From Nitrospira sp. (GTDB taxonomy: Bacteria; Nitrospirota; Nitrospiria; Nitrospirales; Nitrospiraceae): 64,000 bases of DNA. A program made the translations under genes and the position numbers. The DNA is taken from NCBI GenBank assembly GCA_009594865.1, contig VOPT01000045.1, positions 42,314 through 106,313 of the forward strand. The letters run 5' to 3'. How positions within the stretch are numbered: the stretch's first letter is position 1; every line of letters begins with the position of its first letter. Of this stretch, positions 44,289 to 55,790 are shown one piece after another. The notes beneath the pieces were generated by a model that was not told where the DNA came from, did no database searches, and was given only the letters and a program-made list of their open reading frames with translations.

Positions 44289-45460
44289 AGCGATTGGGGC
44301 TCTTGTAAAAGGCGATCGAGTTCGCCCAGAAACAATCCTCCGCGATGGCCGTCGCTGACACGGTGATCTGCGGACAAGGACGCGATCACGACCGGTCGTG
44401 CGACCACCAGCCCATTGGCCACCCAGGGCCGTTCAAGCACCTTGCCGAATCCCACCAAGGCGACTTGCGGAGGATAAATGACTCCGAAGACGGTTTCCAC
44501 CCCCTGCTCGCCCAGACTGGTGACGGTGATGGTGGGATCCGACAGCTCCGAACTCCGTAACGACCCGGCGCGAGATCGTTTGACCAGGTCCTGGAAGCGT
44601 TGCATCAAGTCGCCGAGGCCGGCACGGTCGGCATCGTGCAGGGCCGGCGCCACGAGGCCCCCCTGGCGCAGGGAAATGGCCGTGCCAATGTGAATCCGTT
44701 CGCTCCTGACCGCCTCGCCGTCTTTCCATAGCGCGTTCAGTTCTGGTATCTGGCGAAGCGCAAGCGCGACCGCCTTGATGAACAAGACACTCACGAGCAG
44801 CCGTTCCGTCACCGGGCGGCGCGCATTCTCCGCGGTGAGCCAGGCCAGCGCGTGGCTCAGGTCGATGGTGGTGCTCAGATAATAGTGCGGGATCTCGCGT
44901 TTCGAGCGAGCCATGGCGGCGGCGATCGTTTGCCGCATGCGCGCCTGGCGCTCAGCCGTGCCGGCCGGTTTGGCGATATCCGCGGTGCTCGTGCCCGCAC
45001 GGGCAATGTCTTCCAGGGTGATGGCCCCTTCCGGCCCTGTTCCCGTAAGGCCCGTGGGATCAAACCCTCGTTCGGCGGCCAGCTTCCTGGCGGCGGGGGA
45101 GATGCGCAGGCGGCCACTGGGCGCCGGTAAGGGCGCGGTTTTCGCAGCGGGCGTGGGGATGGGTTGACGCAACACTGGCTGCGGCGCGATGTGCTGCGGT
45201 TGGAGCGAGGCGGTCGCCGGTGGTCCCTCGTCGCGAATTACGGCCATGACTGTACCGACCGGGACTTTCTCCCCGGGCTTGGTCAGCAACCGATCGATAA
45301 TCCCGTTGGCATGGCATTCGACGTCGATCGCAGCCTTTTCCGTATCGACTTCAGCAATGATCTCACCCTTGGCGATCCGGTCGCCGACCCGTTTTTTCCA
45401 TTGCACCAAGGTACCTTCGGTCATGTCGGCGCCGAGGGTGGGCATGACGAATTCAGCCAT
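44285..45460 (-). CDS. pdhC: Dihydrolipoyl acyltransferase, E2 component
   Basis: A 391-residue E2. Residues 1-75 are a lipoyl domain with the lipoyl-lysine in [11 protein letters not shown] Pro/Ala linker follows, then a peripheral subunit-binding domain ([14 protein letters not shown], about 118-152) and the catalytic domain, ending with active-site [12 protein letters not shown]. It moves acetyl groups from E1 to CoA. ATG 45460. No E3 (lipoamide dehydrogenase) gene is in this window. Confidence 0.92.
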   Translation of the reverse strand: MAEFVMPTLGADMTEGTLVQWKKRVGDRIAKGEIIAEVDTEKAAIDVECHANGIIDRLLTKPGEKVPVGTVMAVIRDEGPPATASLQPQHIAPQPVLRQPIPTPAAKTAPLPAPSGRLRISPAARKLAAERGFDPTGLTGTGPEGAITLEDIARAGTSTADIAKPAGTAERQARMRQTIAAAMARSKREIPHYYLSTTIDLSHALAWLTAENARRPVTERLLVSVLFIKAVALALRQIPELNALWKDGEAVRSERIHIGTAISLRQGGLVAPALHDADRAGLGDLMQRFQDLVKRSRAGSLRSSELSDPTITVTSLGEQGVETVFGVIYPPQVALVGFGKVLERPWVANGLVVARPVVIASLSADHRVSDGHRGGLFLGELDRLLQEPQSL

Positions 45461-45542
45461 GAGAGCGACTCCGTGAAGCGCGAAGGGGGACACGTAACAA
45501 TTGAACGGCCGATGAGTGACAGAGACACAGCCCAACCATCGA

Positions 45543-46514
45543 TTATCCCAGCAGCCTGCGAACGGCCTGCACGATTTTCCCCACTGACGGCAGCGCCGCC
45601 TCCTCCAGATGTTTCGGGTACGGAATCGGTATTTCCTCGCTACACACGCGTGCGACCGGCGCGTCTAGGTCGTAAAAGGCCTGCTCCATGATCACGGCGG
45701 AGATTTCCGCGGCAAAACTCCCGGTGCGCCACGCTTCGTCGATCACGATGGCCCGATGCGTCTTCCGGACCGAGGTCAGCATCGTGTCACGATCGAGCGG
45801 GCGCAATACCCGGAGATCCACCAGTTCGGCATCGATGCCCTCCTGCGCCAATTGCTCTGCGGCGGCCAATGCTTTCCATACGCTCCCGCCGAAGGTGAGC
45901 AGGCTGACATCCTTGCCGAGTCGACGGACGGCTGCATGTGAGATCTCGACCGCAACCGGGCCCTCTTCCAGAGGACCTTCCATGGAATAGAGATACGCAT
46001 GTTCGAAGATAAAGACCGGGTCCGGTTGTTTGAGGGCCGTGAGCAGCATGCCTCGCGCATCCGTGATGGTCGCGGGTGTCAGGACAGTGATGCCGGGAAT
46101 GTGTGCGTACCAGCCCTCCAGACTGTGCGAATGTTGCGCGGCGACCTGACGACCGGCGCCGGTAGCCATGCGGACCACCAGCGGCACGCTGAATTGGCCG
46201 CCCGACATGTGCCGGAGCGTCGCGGCATTGTTCATGATTTGATCCAGCGCCAGCAGGCTGAAGTTGACGGTCATGACCTCCACGATCGGACGCATCCCGC
46301 CGAGCGCCGCGCCGATGCCTGCGCCGACAAAGGTGCTTTCGGACAGCGGCGTGTCCCGAATACGTTCGGGACCGAACTCAGCGAGAAGCCCCTTGCTGCA
46401 GGCGTAGGTGCCGCCGTACTCGCCGACGTCTTCTCCCATGAGGAACACGCGAGCATCGCGCTGCAAGGCCTCTCGCATGCCGCTTCGAACCGCTTCCCGG
46501 TAGGTGATAGTCAT
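45543..46514 (-). CDS. pdhB: Pyruvate dehydrogenase-type E1 beta subunit
   Basis: A 323-residue E1 beta with [27 protein letters not shown] and [17 protein letters not shown], and a C-terminal transketolase-like domain ([12 protein letters not shown]). ATG 46514 ([10 protein letters not shown]) matches family starts. E1 alpha-beta decarboxylates 2-oxoacids with thiamine diphosphate. The tetrad with E1 alpha, E2 and ACP suggests pyruvate, but acetoin or branched-chain types share this layout. Confidence 0.92.
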   Translation of the reverse strand: MTITYREAVRSGMREALQRDARVFLMGEDVGEYGGTYACSKGLLAEFGPERIRDTPLSESTFVGAGIGAALGGMRPIVEVMTVNFSLLALDQIMNNAATLRHMSGGQFSVPLVVRMATGAGRQVAAQHSHSLEGWYAHIPGITVLTPATITDARGMLLTALKQPDPVFIFEHAYLYSMEGPLEEGPVAVEISHAAVRRLGKDVSLLTFGGSVWKALAAAEQLAQEGIDAELVDLRVLRPLDRDTMLTSVRKTHRAIVIDEAWRTGSFAAEISAVIMEQAFYDLDAPVARVCSEEIPIPYPKHLEEAALPSVGKIVQAVRRLLG

Positions 46515-46540
46515 GACATCCAACGATACGCACACCGCCA

Positions 46541-47556
46541 TCAGCGATCGGTTGTTAGCTTCTGGGTGATGGCTGACTGTTGATCGCCGACAGGTTGGCT
46601 GTACACATCCTTGGTGAGATCTTCAACCGGTTCCCAGGGGCTTGCGTCCGCGAAGGCCACGGCATCCTCCACTTCGGTGGCAATCGACGCGTCCAGGTTC
46701 TTCCAATCGTCATCGTGCAAGAGCCTGGCGGCGCGCAGTGTCTGTTCAAAGGTGGTGATCGGATCTCGCTGCTTCCACTCGTTGACTTCCTCCTTCGTGC
46801 GATAGAGTTCGGCGTCATACATGGAGTGGGCCCGAAAACGGTAGGTTCGGCATTCCAGAAAGCAGGGCCCGTTGCCCTGTCGCACGAATTCGACCGCGCG
46901 TCGAGTGGCGCGGTCGACCGCGAGGACATCCATGCCGTCGACCGTGTGGGCGGTCAACGCATAGGCCTTCGCTTTGGCCGCGATGTCCGGTTGTGATTGG
47001 TGGCGGGCCAGCGCCGTGCCCATGGCGTACAGATTGTTCTCGCAGAGAAACAGCACCGGTAGTTTCCACAGGGCGGCGAGGTTCAAGGATTCGTGAAATT
47101 CGCCTTCCGCCACGGCGCCGTCTCCGAAATAGCAGGCTGTGACTCGGGCACGACCTTGTAGCTTGTCGGCGAGTGCCAACCCCACCGCCACCGGCAAGCC
47201 GCCGCCGACGATCGCCAGCCCGCCGTAGAAGCGGCGTGAGGCATCGAAAAAGTGCATGGAGCCCCCGCGTCCGCCCGCGCAGCCGGTGGCCTTGCCGAAT
47301 AATTCGGCCATCAACGATCGCATGGAGGTGCCCCGGACGAGTGCGTGGCCGTGTTCACGATAGGTGGCGACAATGGCCTCGTCGTTCGTCAGAGCAGGAA
47401 CGGAGCCCACGGCCACGGCTTCTTCCCCGATGTAGAGGTGGAGAAACCCGTGGATCTTGCCGAGCTGGTAGAGTTCCGCCGCGCGTTCTTCGAACCGGCG
47501 AATCCGCAACATCTGCCGCAGCAGCTCCAAGCCTTGTTCGCGCGTCATGGAGACCG

Positions 47557-47560
<4 letters not shown>
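46541..47560 (-). CDS. pdhA: Pyruvate dehydrogenase-type E1 alpha subunit
   Basis: A 339-residue E1 alpha with [21 protein letters not shown] (thiamine diphosphate binding GDG...N) and [24 protein letters not shown]. The C-terminal [19 protein letters not shown] carries phosphorylation-loop-like residues. Overlaps the synthetase stop by ATGA and ends 27 bases before the E1 beta start. Confidence 0.93.
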
Positions 47561-49323
<1,763 letters not shown>

Positions 49324-49484
49324 GGGGTGTTGATGCTCCGAGCATAGGTTCTGCAAGGCGTAGACCATCAGGGCTTGTCCGAAGGGGGCGGCCAAACGCG
49401 GGAATTCGTGCCAGTTGTTGTGAAGCTGCCGCCATAGTGGGCGGAAGCGGCTGTAGCATTATTCACCAGAGGTGGAGATACGCC

Positions 49485-49989
49485 GTGGACAATCGCGCCA
49501 AGCATGACGGGACCCAGGTGCTGATCATGGGAGCCGCCGGGCGGGACTTCCATAACTTCGCGATGGGGTGATGAGTCCGGCGTGATTGCGGGCAAGCGCG
49601 TGCTGGTGATCGAGGACGGGCCGACGCGGACTCACAGCGGCATGCCATTTGGCGCCGGGTATCTGATGGCCCAGCGACATCAGGCCCGCGCCATCGTCGA
49701 TCCCAGACCTTCTACTGTCGGGAGTCTCCACGCGGCGGTTCAACACTACCCGCATATCGGACCGGTCCTGCCGGCGATGGGATACGGGCCGCAGCAGATT
49801 CAGGACCTGGAGGACACCATTCGATCGGTGGACTGCGACCTCGTGGTGATCGCCACGCCGACGGACTTGCGGCGGTTGATCCGGATTGAACAGCCGACGG
49901 TCCGGGTGCGGTATGACGTGGCAGCCCATGGGACGCCGACGCTGGAGGACATCCTGCAGGGCGTCATCAGGAAGGCGATACCATCGTGA
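49485..49989 (+). pseudogene. Remnant of a cyclic 2,3-diphosphoglycerate synthetase-type GTPase
   Basis: The first part (GTG 49485) reads the family start VLIMGAAGRDFHNF and stops at 49571. After the stop a new frame gives the family C-terminus: GKRVLVIEDGPTRTHSGM, GAGYLMAQRHQARAIVDPRP, YPHIGPVLPAMGYG, and VVIATPTDLRRLI to 49989. About 280 central residues with the GTPase motifs are absent. So an internal deletion removed the nucleotide-binding core and left both ends. Confidence 0.72.
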
Positions 49990-50062
49990 ATCCTTTTTGT
50001 CGGTCTGTGCTCCAACGAGCAGCAGCAGACACATCACCTTCAACCGAAAGGCGAGACGATAC

Positions 50063-50281
50063 ATGGTTACCCAGTCCACATATATCGTGCGGGATCGATG
50101 CCATCGCTGCGGCGGGTTCATGGTTCCCGAGGAGATCCGCGAGGTCAATCAGATGGGGTGGCGCTGCGTGATGTGCGGTGAGCACATCGACCAGCTCATC
50201 CTCGAGCATCGGCGAAAGATGGCGACTCCGGAAGGCGCGAGGCAGCTGTCGGAGAAACGCGAAAAGGCCCGGCTGAACTAG
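50063..50281 (+). CDS. Small zinc-ribbon protein (72 aa)
   Basis: Two CxxC knuckles, CHRCGG and CVMCGE, 22 residues apart should hold one zinc. The C-terminal half is charged and helical (LILEHRRKMATPEGARQL). GAAAGGCGAG precedes ATG 50063. No family with known function recognised; it may bind nucleic acid. Confidence 0.6.
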   Translation: MVTQSTYIVRDRCHRCGGFMVPEEIREVNQMGWRCVMCGEHIDQLILEHRRKMATPEGARQLSEKREKARLN

Positions 50282-50294
50282 CGGGGTCGCACGA

Positions 50295-51149
50295 TCAGGG
50301 CGCAGACGCCTTTCGCCGCCGATGGCGGTTCGTCGCCGAAACTAGCAGTTGTTTGATGCGAAAGGCGGGTTCCACCAGGCCGAGCCCGAGAAAGTTGGGC
50401 GTCAGGAGCGGTTCTGACGCCTTGTTGCCTTCTACGTAGAGATCCACCTGTTTGCCGCCAGCCAGCAGGGGCAAACTTTGAATCCGGGCTTGGGTCACGA
50501 TGCCGAGGAGCGTGATGCCCCCTTCGTCGCCACGGCGGCCGGCCCGATCCATGTTGTCGGGGAGTCGAAAGACCGGCCCCCCGCTGTTCCCGGGGAAGAC
50601 GTGGCTGTCGATCAGAAACACGTCGGAGCCGGGGCGGGTCGGCGAGACCCAGGAGACGATGCCCTGTCGTACGATTGCTCGTGGCGAGTCGGGGATATCG
50701 AAGGCTGCGGGATATCCCAGCACCACCACCGGCGCCCCCTCATATAAGTCGGCGGTCGTGGCGATGTCCATCCAGGCGATGGAAGAGGGCTGGCCCGATG
50801 TCGATTCCCGTGGATGAAGCGGGAGCGGAAGACAGGCCAGATCCACGGCTCGGTTCGGGTGAGGAAACCAGCAGCGCCGCCCTGCCTTGGTGAGTTGAAG
50901 GGGAAGGTCAACGATCTGTGCCGGGCCCCGCCGATGGCTGTCCGGAAAGACCATGCCGAGGGTGGACGGTCTCCAGTCCTCGGCCGGATCGGCAAAGACG
51001 TGTTTCGCCGTGACCAGCCAGGACATCGGACGCCGCGTCCCATATAATGAAAACAGCACGCCGGTGCCGACCACGGCAAAAAACGATTTCCGCGACACTC
51101 GGCCGCCGCGTGACCGAATCTCGGTCTCTTGCACACAACCGAGGGCCAC
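50295..51149 (-). CDS. Trypsin-like serine protease
   Basis: A 284-residue chymotrypsin-fold (S1/DegP-like) protease with catalytic His in VTAKHVFAD (about residue 49), Asp in NRAVDLACLP (about residue 103) and Ser in FPGNSGGPVF (about residue 191). There is no PDZ domain. Start is GTG 51149. The N-terminus has a hydrophobic segment (KSFFAVVGTGVLFSLYG), probably a signal or anchor. Stands alone; converges with the zinc-ribbon gene. Confidence 0.82.
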   Translation of the reverse strand: MALGCVQETEIRSRGGRVSRKSFFAVVGTGVLFSLYGTRRPMSWLVTAKHVFADPAEDWRPSTLGMVFPDSHRRGPAQIVDLPLQLTKAGRRCWFPHPNRAVDLACLPLPLHPRESTSGQPSSIAWMDIATTADLYEGAPVVVLGYPAAFDIPDSPRAIVRQGIVSWVSPTRPGSDVFLIDSHVFPGNSGGPVFRLPDNMDRAGRRGDEGGITLLGIVTQARIQSLPLLAGGKQVDLYVEGNKASEPLLTPNFLGLGLVEPAFRIKQLLVSATNRHRRRKASAP

Positions 51150-51720
51150 GGTTGCCGAGCGCCATCGGTCGATCCATCCTGCCCGCCTCCCGTCGCATGC
51201 CCTTTCGCACGGTCTCTCCTACGATCAGCAAGCCTGGTGCCGCGCATGGGTGGCTCCTCTCGCGGTTGAACTTTGACACCGCCGGACCGATTCGCCTGGC
51301 AACGAACGCCGCTCGTGGTCTGCCCGAAAGGGACATCGTTTCGAGGCGTTCTGCGACAGACTGGTTCCCTCGACTGGGGAAGAAGGCAACGGTCGCCGGT
51401 GCGTGGGGCCGCGCATGGCGTGTTCCCGGCCGGTCATAAATACCTGCCCCGGTGCACAAGGCGCTCGTGTCGCAAGGGGGCAGCTGTCCGGTTCGCTCGC
51501 CGGGCCCCGAATATGCCTGTCGGTGGTTCAGCAGCTCGGATGGCGAGGTGGGGGATGTAGAAGAAGCCGTTCAAGAACTTGCCTAAGCGTGAGTTGCGCC
51601 GCCACCTGAAGTTCACGCTGAAGAAGGCGCAGGAGCAGGTCATGGATATGGGGACTCGGCGGCGGAGGTTCTACGGGCAGGACGGCGTCTGGCATTGGTG
51701 TCAACAGTGGCGGAGTCATC
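51150..51720. other. 571-bp region between protease and polX
   Basis: No convincing gene. Overlapping frames on the + strand (51047-51439, 51273-51560) lack ribosome sites. At 51558-51640 one frame reads KKPFKNLPKRELRRHLKFTL, a lysine-rich stretch that looks protein-like but follows a stop and has no start; it may be the remnant of a lost gene. The promoters of the protease (leftward) and polX (rightward) should be here. Confidence 0.35.
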
Positions 51721-53451
51721 ATGGCGGTGCACAACACCGACGTTGCGGCAATCTTCGAGGAAATGGCCGACCTGCTCGACATCGAAGGGGCGAATCCCTT
51801 TCGGGTTCGAGCCTATCGGTTTGCTGCCAGAACGATCCGCGATCTTCCGGGCGAGGTCGCGGAGATGGTGGCGCGGGACGAAGACCTCACCAGCCTCCCC
51901 GGTATCGGCGACGATCTGGCTGGGAAAATCCAAGAAATTGTCCGGACCGGTACCGCTGCCGCCTTGGAGGTGCAACGCAAGAAGATTCCTAAGACGCTCG
52001 TAGAGTTGCTGCGCATTCCCGGGCTTGGTCCGAAGCGCGTGCAGGCGCTGGCCCGTCAGCTGAACATCCGCAGCCTGTCCGATGTACAAGTGGCGGCGCA
52101 GGCGGGGCGGGTGAGTACGTTGCCGGGGTTCGGCGCGAAAACTGAACGGCACATCCTCGACGCCTTGGCTACACGGACCGGCGAGGAATCCCGCGTGCAA
52201 CGAGCCGTCGCGATGCCGTATGCCGACGCGCTGGTGGCGTATTTGCAGCAGTCTCCCGGCGTGGGGCGTGTCATGGTGGCCGGGAGCTATCGGCGCGCCC
52301 AGGAGACCATCGGCGATCTGGATATCCTCGTGACGGCTCGCGCGGGCCTGGCGATCACGGATCGGTTTGTCCGCTACCCCGAAGTCCAGGAGGTCTTAGC
52401 CCAGGGCGAGACGAAGGCCAGTGTTCTCCTTCAGAGTCACCTGCAAGTGGATCTGCGAGTGGTTCCGGAAGAGAGTTACGGCGCGGCGCTGCTGTATTTC
52501 ACCGGCAGCAAGACCCACAACGTCGTGCTGCGACACGTTGCTCAGCAACGCGGGCTGAAGGTGAACGAGTACGGCGTGTTTAGCGGCGAAGTCCGCATTG
52601 CCGGCGACACGGAGGAGTCGGTCTATGCCGCGGTCGGCGTACCCTGGATACCTCCGGAGTTACGAGAGAACCGCGGTGAATTCGAAGCGGCAAAGGAGGG
52701 ACGGCTTCCGAAGCTGGTGGAGTTGCACGATCTGGTTGGGGACCTGCACGCCCATACGACTGCGACGGATGGGCGGCATAGTCTGAAGGAGATGGCAGAC
52801 GCGGCCCGGCGGCGCGGGCTCCGGTATCTGGCGATTACGGACCATTCGCGGCGATTGGCGATGGCCAGGGGGCTCAATTCGTCCAGGTTGTTGTCGCAGA
52901 TGGAAGAGATCGACCGCTTGAACAGGGACCTCACGGACATGCGTCTGTTGAAAGGGATTGAGGTCGATATTCTCGAAGACGGCTCGCTCGATTTGCCGGA
53001 TGACGTGCTCGGTCGCTTAGACCTGGTGGTCGGCGCGGTTCATAGCCGCTTCAATCTCTCCAAGCAGAAACAAACCGACCGCATCCTGAACGCCATGGAC
53101 CATCCGCACTTTTCTATTCTGGCCCACCCCAGCGGCCGCCTCATCGGTCGCCGTGAGCCCTATGACGTGGACATGTCGCGCATCATCCGGAAAGCCCGAG
53201 AGCGTGGCTGCTTCTTGGAGGTGAATGCCCATCCGGAACGGTTAGACCTGACGGACATCCATTGCCAGATGGCGCGGGAGGAGGGGGTGCTGCTGGCCGT
53301 CAACAGCGACGCGCACAGCACGGCTGACCTTGATGACAGGAGATACGGTGTCGGACAGGCGCGGCGGGGCTGGCTCCAGAAGGCGGATGTTCTCAACGCG
53401 AGATCCTATGCGGAGGTGACACGATTGTTGCGACGGACGATGGAGCCCTGA
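51721..53451 (+). CDS. polX: DNA polymerase/3'-5' exonuclease PolX
   Basis: A 576-residue family X polymerase. Residues 1-100 form an 8-kDa-like HhH domain (LPGIGDDLAGKI), then a second HhH (IPGLGPKRV). The nucleotidyltransferase core carries the metal motif GDLDILV (about residue 200), and a C-terminal PHP exonuclease (about 335-576) has DLHAHTTATDG, ITDHSRR, AHPSGR, NAHPERLDL and SDAHS. It works in base-excision repair. ATG 51721. Confidence 0.93.
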   Translation: MAVHNTDVAAIFEEMADLLDIEGANPFRVRAYRFAARTIRDLPGEVAEMVARDEDLTSLPGIGDDLAGKIQEIVRTGTAAALEVQRKKIPKTLVELLRIPGLGPKRVQALARQLNIRSLSDVQVAAQAGRVSTLPGFGAKTERHILDALATRTGEESRVQRAVAMPYADALVAYLQQSPGVGRVMVAGSYRRAQETIGDLDILVTARAGLAITDRFVRYPEVQEVLAQGETKASVLLQSHLQVDLRVVPEESYGAALLYFTGSKTHNVVLRHVAQQRGLKVNEYGVFSGEVRIAGDTEESVYAAVGVPWIPPELRENRGEFEAAKEGRLPKLVELHDLVGDLHAHTTATDGRHSLKEMADAARRRGLRYLAITDHSRRLAMARGLNSSRLLSQMEEIDRLNRDLTDMRLLKGIEVDILEDGSLDLPDDVLGRLDLVVGAVHSRFNLSKQKQTDRILNAMDHPHFSILAHPSGRLIGRREPYDVDMSRIIRKARERGCFLEVNAHPERLDLTDIHCQMAREEGVLLAVNSDAHSTADLDDRRYGVGQARRGWLQKADVLNARSYAEVTRLLRRTMEP

Positions 53452-53516
53452 CGGTGCCGGACGGCTCATGTGGGGGCCAGTCGCGTGACGGTGAGGAGAT
53501 CGGAGGAGGAAAGACG

Positions 53517-54860
53517 ATGACGGAACGAGCCGACCTGTTGGCGAAGGCGTCGAAACCGGCGGAAGACGCGTTGCGCCTGCATGCCTACTACAAGGGCAAG
53601 ATGCAGATGATGCCCAAGTGCGCGATCCGCAGCCTGGAGGACTTTTCCGTCTGGTACACGCCTGGAGTGGCGGCCCCCTGCAAGGCCATTCAGGCCGATC
53701 CTGATTCGATTTACGAGTACACGAACAAGGGGAACATGATCGCCGTGGTGTCTGACGGGACGCGCGTGTTGGGGTTGGGCGACATCGGCCCTGGAGCCGG
53801 GCTGCCAGTCATGGAAGGCAAGGCGATGTTGTTCAAATATCTGGGCGGGGTGGATGCCGTCCCGATCTGTCTCGACACGAAAGATCCCGAGGAATTGATC
53901 CGGACCGTCCGTTTACTCAGTCCGTCCTTCGGGGCCATCAACCTCGAAGATATCGCAATGCCGAAGTGTTTCCGGATTCTGCGCGAGCTGCGGGCGATCA
54001 GTCCGATCCCTATCTGGCACGACGACCAGCAGGGGACCGGGACAGTGCTGTTGGCGGCATTGATGAACGCGCTGACCGTGGTGGAAAAAGACATAGGGCA
54101 GGTGCGCATTGCCATGATCGGCATGGGAGCGGCCAACGTGCCGACCTATCGATTTCTCACTGCGTGCGGTGCCGATCCCGCGAGAATCGTTGCCTGCGAT
54201 GCGGGAGGCATCCTCGGCACATACCGGCGCGAGTATGAGCTAGATTCGGCGTTCAGCGAGCAATGGAACGTGTGTCGTCACACCAATCCGGCCGGTGTAC
54301 GAGGCGGCATCGAAGAAGCCTTACGAGGGGCCGACGTGTGTGTGGCCTTCTCGGCCGGCGGTATCATCAAGCCGGAATGGGTGCAGGGCATGGCGCCGGA
54401 CGCCATTGTGTTCGCCTGCGCCAATCCGGTTCCCGAGATCTGGCCCTGGGAGGCGAAGGAGGCGGGCGCGCGGATCGTGGCCACTGGCCGCAGTGATTTC
54501 CCCAATCAGGTGAACAACTCCCTCGTGTTTCCCGGCATCTTTCGCGGTGTGCTCGACGTGCGGGCGAAGGCCATTACCGATGAAATGGCGATCGCGGCGG
54601 CGCATGAACTGGCCCTGTGCGCCAGGGAGCGCGGCATCCATGAGGAGAGCATTCTGCCGACAATGGAGGAATGGCAGGTGCCGATGCGGCTTGCCGTGGC
54701 GACGGCGACCAAGGCCCAGGAACAGGGCTTGGCGACGGTTGCGAGAACGCGCGACCAGGTGCACATTCTAGCGGAATCGAAGATCCGTTCCGCGCATGAA
54801 GCCATGCGTGTGTTGCTGCGCGAGGGGCTGATTGTTGCGCCGTCGGCAGCAAGGGAGTGA
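53517..54860 (+). CDS. maeB: NADP-type malic enzyme (MaeB-like, no PTA domain)
   Basis: A 447-residue malic enzyme: malate to pyruvate with CO2. Motifs are FSVWYTPGVAAPC (catalytic Tyr), VMEGKAMLFK (catalytic Lys), WHDDQQGTGTVLLAALMNAL and the Rossmann segment IAMIGMGAANV. Ends before the phosphotransacetylase domain of long MaeB proteins. GGAGGAGGA ribosome site and ATG 53517. A second, diverged copy of its last 69 bases and of the following ~195 bases lies inside the HigBA cassette at 55791-56053. Confidence 0.92.
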   Translation: MTERADLLAKASKPAEDALRLHAYYKGKMQMMPKCAIRSLEDFSVWYTPGVAAPCKAIQADPDSIYEYTNKGNMIAVVSDGTRVLGLGDIGPGAGLPVMEGKAMLFKYLGGVDAVPICLDTKDPEELIRTVRLLSPSFGAINLEDIAMPKCFRILRELRAISPIPIWHDDQQGTGTVLLAALMNALTVVEKDIGQVRIAMIGMGAANVPTYRFLTACGADPARIVACDAGGILGTYRREYELDSAFSEQWNVCRHTNPAGVRGGIEEALRGADVCVAFSAGGIIKPEWVQGMAPDAIVFACANPVPEIWPWEAKEAGARIVATGRSDFPNQVNNSLVFPGIFRGVLDVRAKAITDEMAIAAAHELALCARERGIHEESILPTMEEWQVPMRLAVATATKAQEQGLATVARTRDQVHILAESKIRSAHEAMRVLLREGLIVAPSAARE

Positions 54861-55054
54861 TGAGTGCAGTGGGGGCGGGAAGCGCGATGGCCGAACAGGC
54901 CTGGGCGCAGGGTTGAGTGGTAATAATCGGTATTCAATAGAACGGAAAACGTCCGATGAGCTCGGGCTTTGATAGGCTGCTCTCGGCCAAGTGCGGAAGT
55001 TCGGGGCTAAGATAGCACCGCCATCAAGCGGTCCTCAGCCCTGTCGCATTAACG
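54792..55054. repeat. Direct repeat copy 1: 3' end of maeB plus downstream spacer
   Basis: This 263-base segment starts in the last codons of maeB and runs to the edge of the attC-like site at 55046. It aligns end to end with 55791-56053 without length change. Within the shared coding part (23 codons) there are four base differences, all silent third-position changes. Downstream the copies are diverged by roughly one base in five. Confidence 0.75.
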
Positions 55055-55106
55055 CTGCCCATCGGCCGCGCCGCTTTTTGGCGTCGGCTGGATGGGCTTG
55101 TTATGC
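55046..55106 (-). other. attC-like recombination site 1
   Basis: A 61-base imperfect palindrome. Outer boxes GCATTAAC (55046-55053) and GTTATGC (55100-55106) pair with one bulge; inner boxes GCCCATC (55057-55063) with GATGGGC (55091-55097), and GCCG/CGCC with GGCG/CGGC with a single extra base at 55084, surround a short loop. This two-box arrangement with extrahelical bases is the attC form used by integron integrases. The higA stop codon (55101-55103) falls inside it, as expected for a cassette read on the minus strand. Confidence 0.6.
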
Positions 55107-55415
55107 GGCATTTAGCGGCTTGATGCGCGCCATATCTTTCTTAATTGCCTCCGAGGCATCCCACAGATCCACAGCCCGCTGGGCGTTCAGCCAGAATTCT
55201 GGAGTATTGCCAAACAGGCGTCCCAGCCGCAGAGCCATTTCCGGACTGACACTCCGGCGCTCTCGCAACACCTCATTAATCGACTGCCGCGAGACACCCA
55301 CGGCTTCAGCCAAACCGGAAACGGTCAGTCCATAATCCGGCAAAAAGTCTTCACGCAGCATCTCGCCTGGATGGGTAGGCCGTCGCTTGGTCTTGGTTGT
55401 GTTCGGAATGCTCAT
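55101..55415 (-). CDS. higA: HigA-type antitoxin
   Basis: A 104-residue XRE-family antitoxin with PTHPGEMLREDFLPDYGLT and helix-turn-helix LAEAVGVSRQSINEVLRERRSV, and the VDLWDA ending typical of HigA. It neutralises HigB and represses the operon. ATG 55415 has GAGGTGAG ahead; the longer frame starts with GTG at 55424. It follows higB by 14 bases and ends inside attC-like site 1. Confidence 0.9.
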   Translation of the reverse strand: MSIPNTTKTKRRPTHPGEMLREDFLPDYGLTVSGLAEAVGVSRQSINEVLRERRSVSPEMALRLGRLFGNTPEFWLNAQRAVDLWDASEAIKKDMARIKPLNAA

Positions 55416-55429
55416 CTTTCTCACCTCAT

Positions 55430-55711
55430 TCAGTGGTAATCACAAACTTCGACATCATAGGCGTCGCCGGCCACAAACCGGAAGCAGATGCGCCACTGGT
55501 CATTGATCGAGATCGAATGTTGTCCCTTTCGGTCGCCTTCCAGTGCATGAAGGCGATTGCCCGGCGGAACTTTCAGGTCATCAAGCCGCGTAGCCAAGTC
55601 GACGTACTCCAACTTTCGCGCAGCCCGTTTGGCAACATCCGCCGGAAACCGCTTGGCATTGCCTGTGGCGTATAGTTCCTGGGTGCGTCGATCCGCAAAT
55701 GTCTTGATCAT
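55430..55711 (-). CDS. higB: HigB-type toxin (RelE superfamily)
   Basis: A 93-residue ribosome-dependent mRNA interferase of the RelE/HigB type: IKTFADRRTQELYATG, then LDDLKVPPGNRLHALEGDR and the C-terminal NDQWRICFRF. Toxin comes before antitoxin, the usual HigBA order. The predicted promoter places transcription at or within a base or two of the ATG at 55711, so the mRNA may be leaderless. Confidence 0.9.
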   Translation of the reverse strand: MIKTFADRRTQELYATGNAKRFPADVAKRAARKLEYVDLATRLDDLKVPPGNRLHALEGDRKGQHSISINDQWRICFRFVAGDAYDVEVCDYH

Positions 55712-55717
55712 GCGTCA

Positions 55718-55746
55718 AGTGTAGTTTGTCACGTGACGCGTGTCAA
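55718..55746 (-). promoter_or_regulatory. higBA promoter with internal operator palindrome
   Basis: On the minus strand: -35 TTGACA (55746-55741), 17-base spacer, -10 TACACT (55723-55718). The spacer holds the palindrome GTCACGTGAC (55737-55728), a likely HigA operator. Counting 6-7 bases past the -10 box puts the start of transcription at 55711-55712, the first base of the higB ATG. Confidence 0.7.
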
Positions 55747-55790
55747 TCGATGGTTTGCTGTCGCCTAACGTGTGCCATCAGGTGTGTGCG

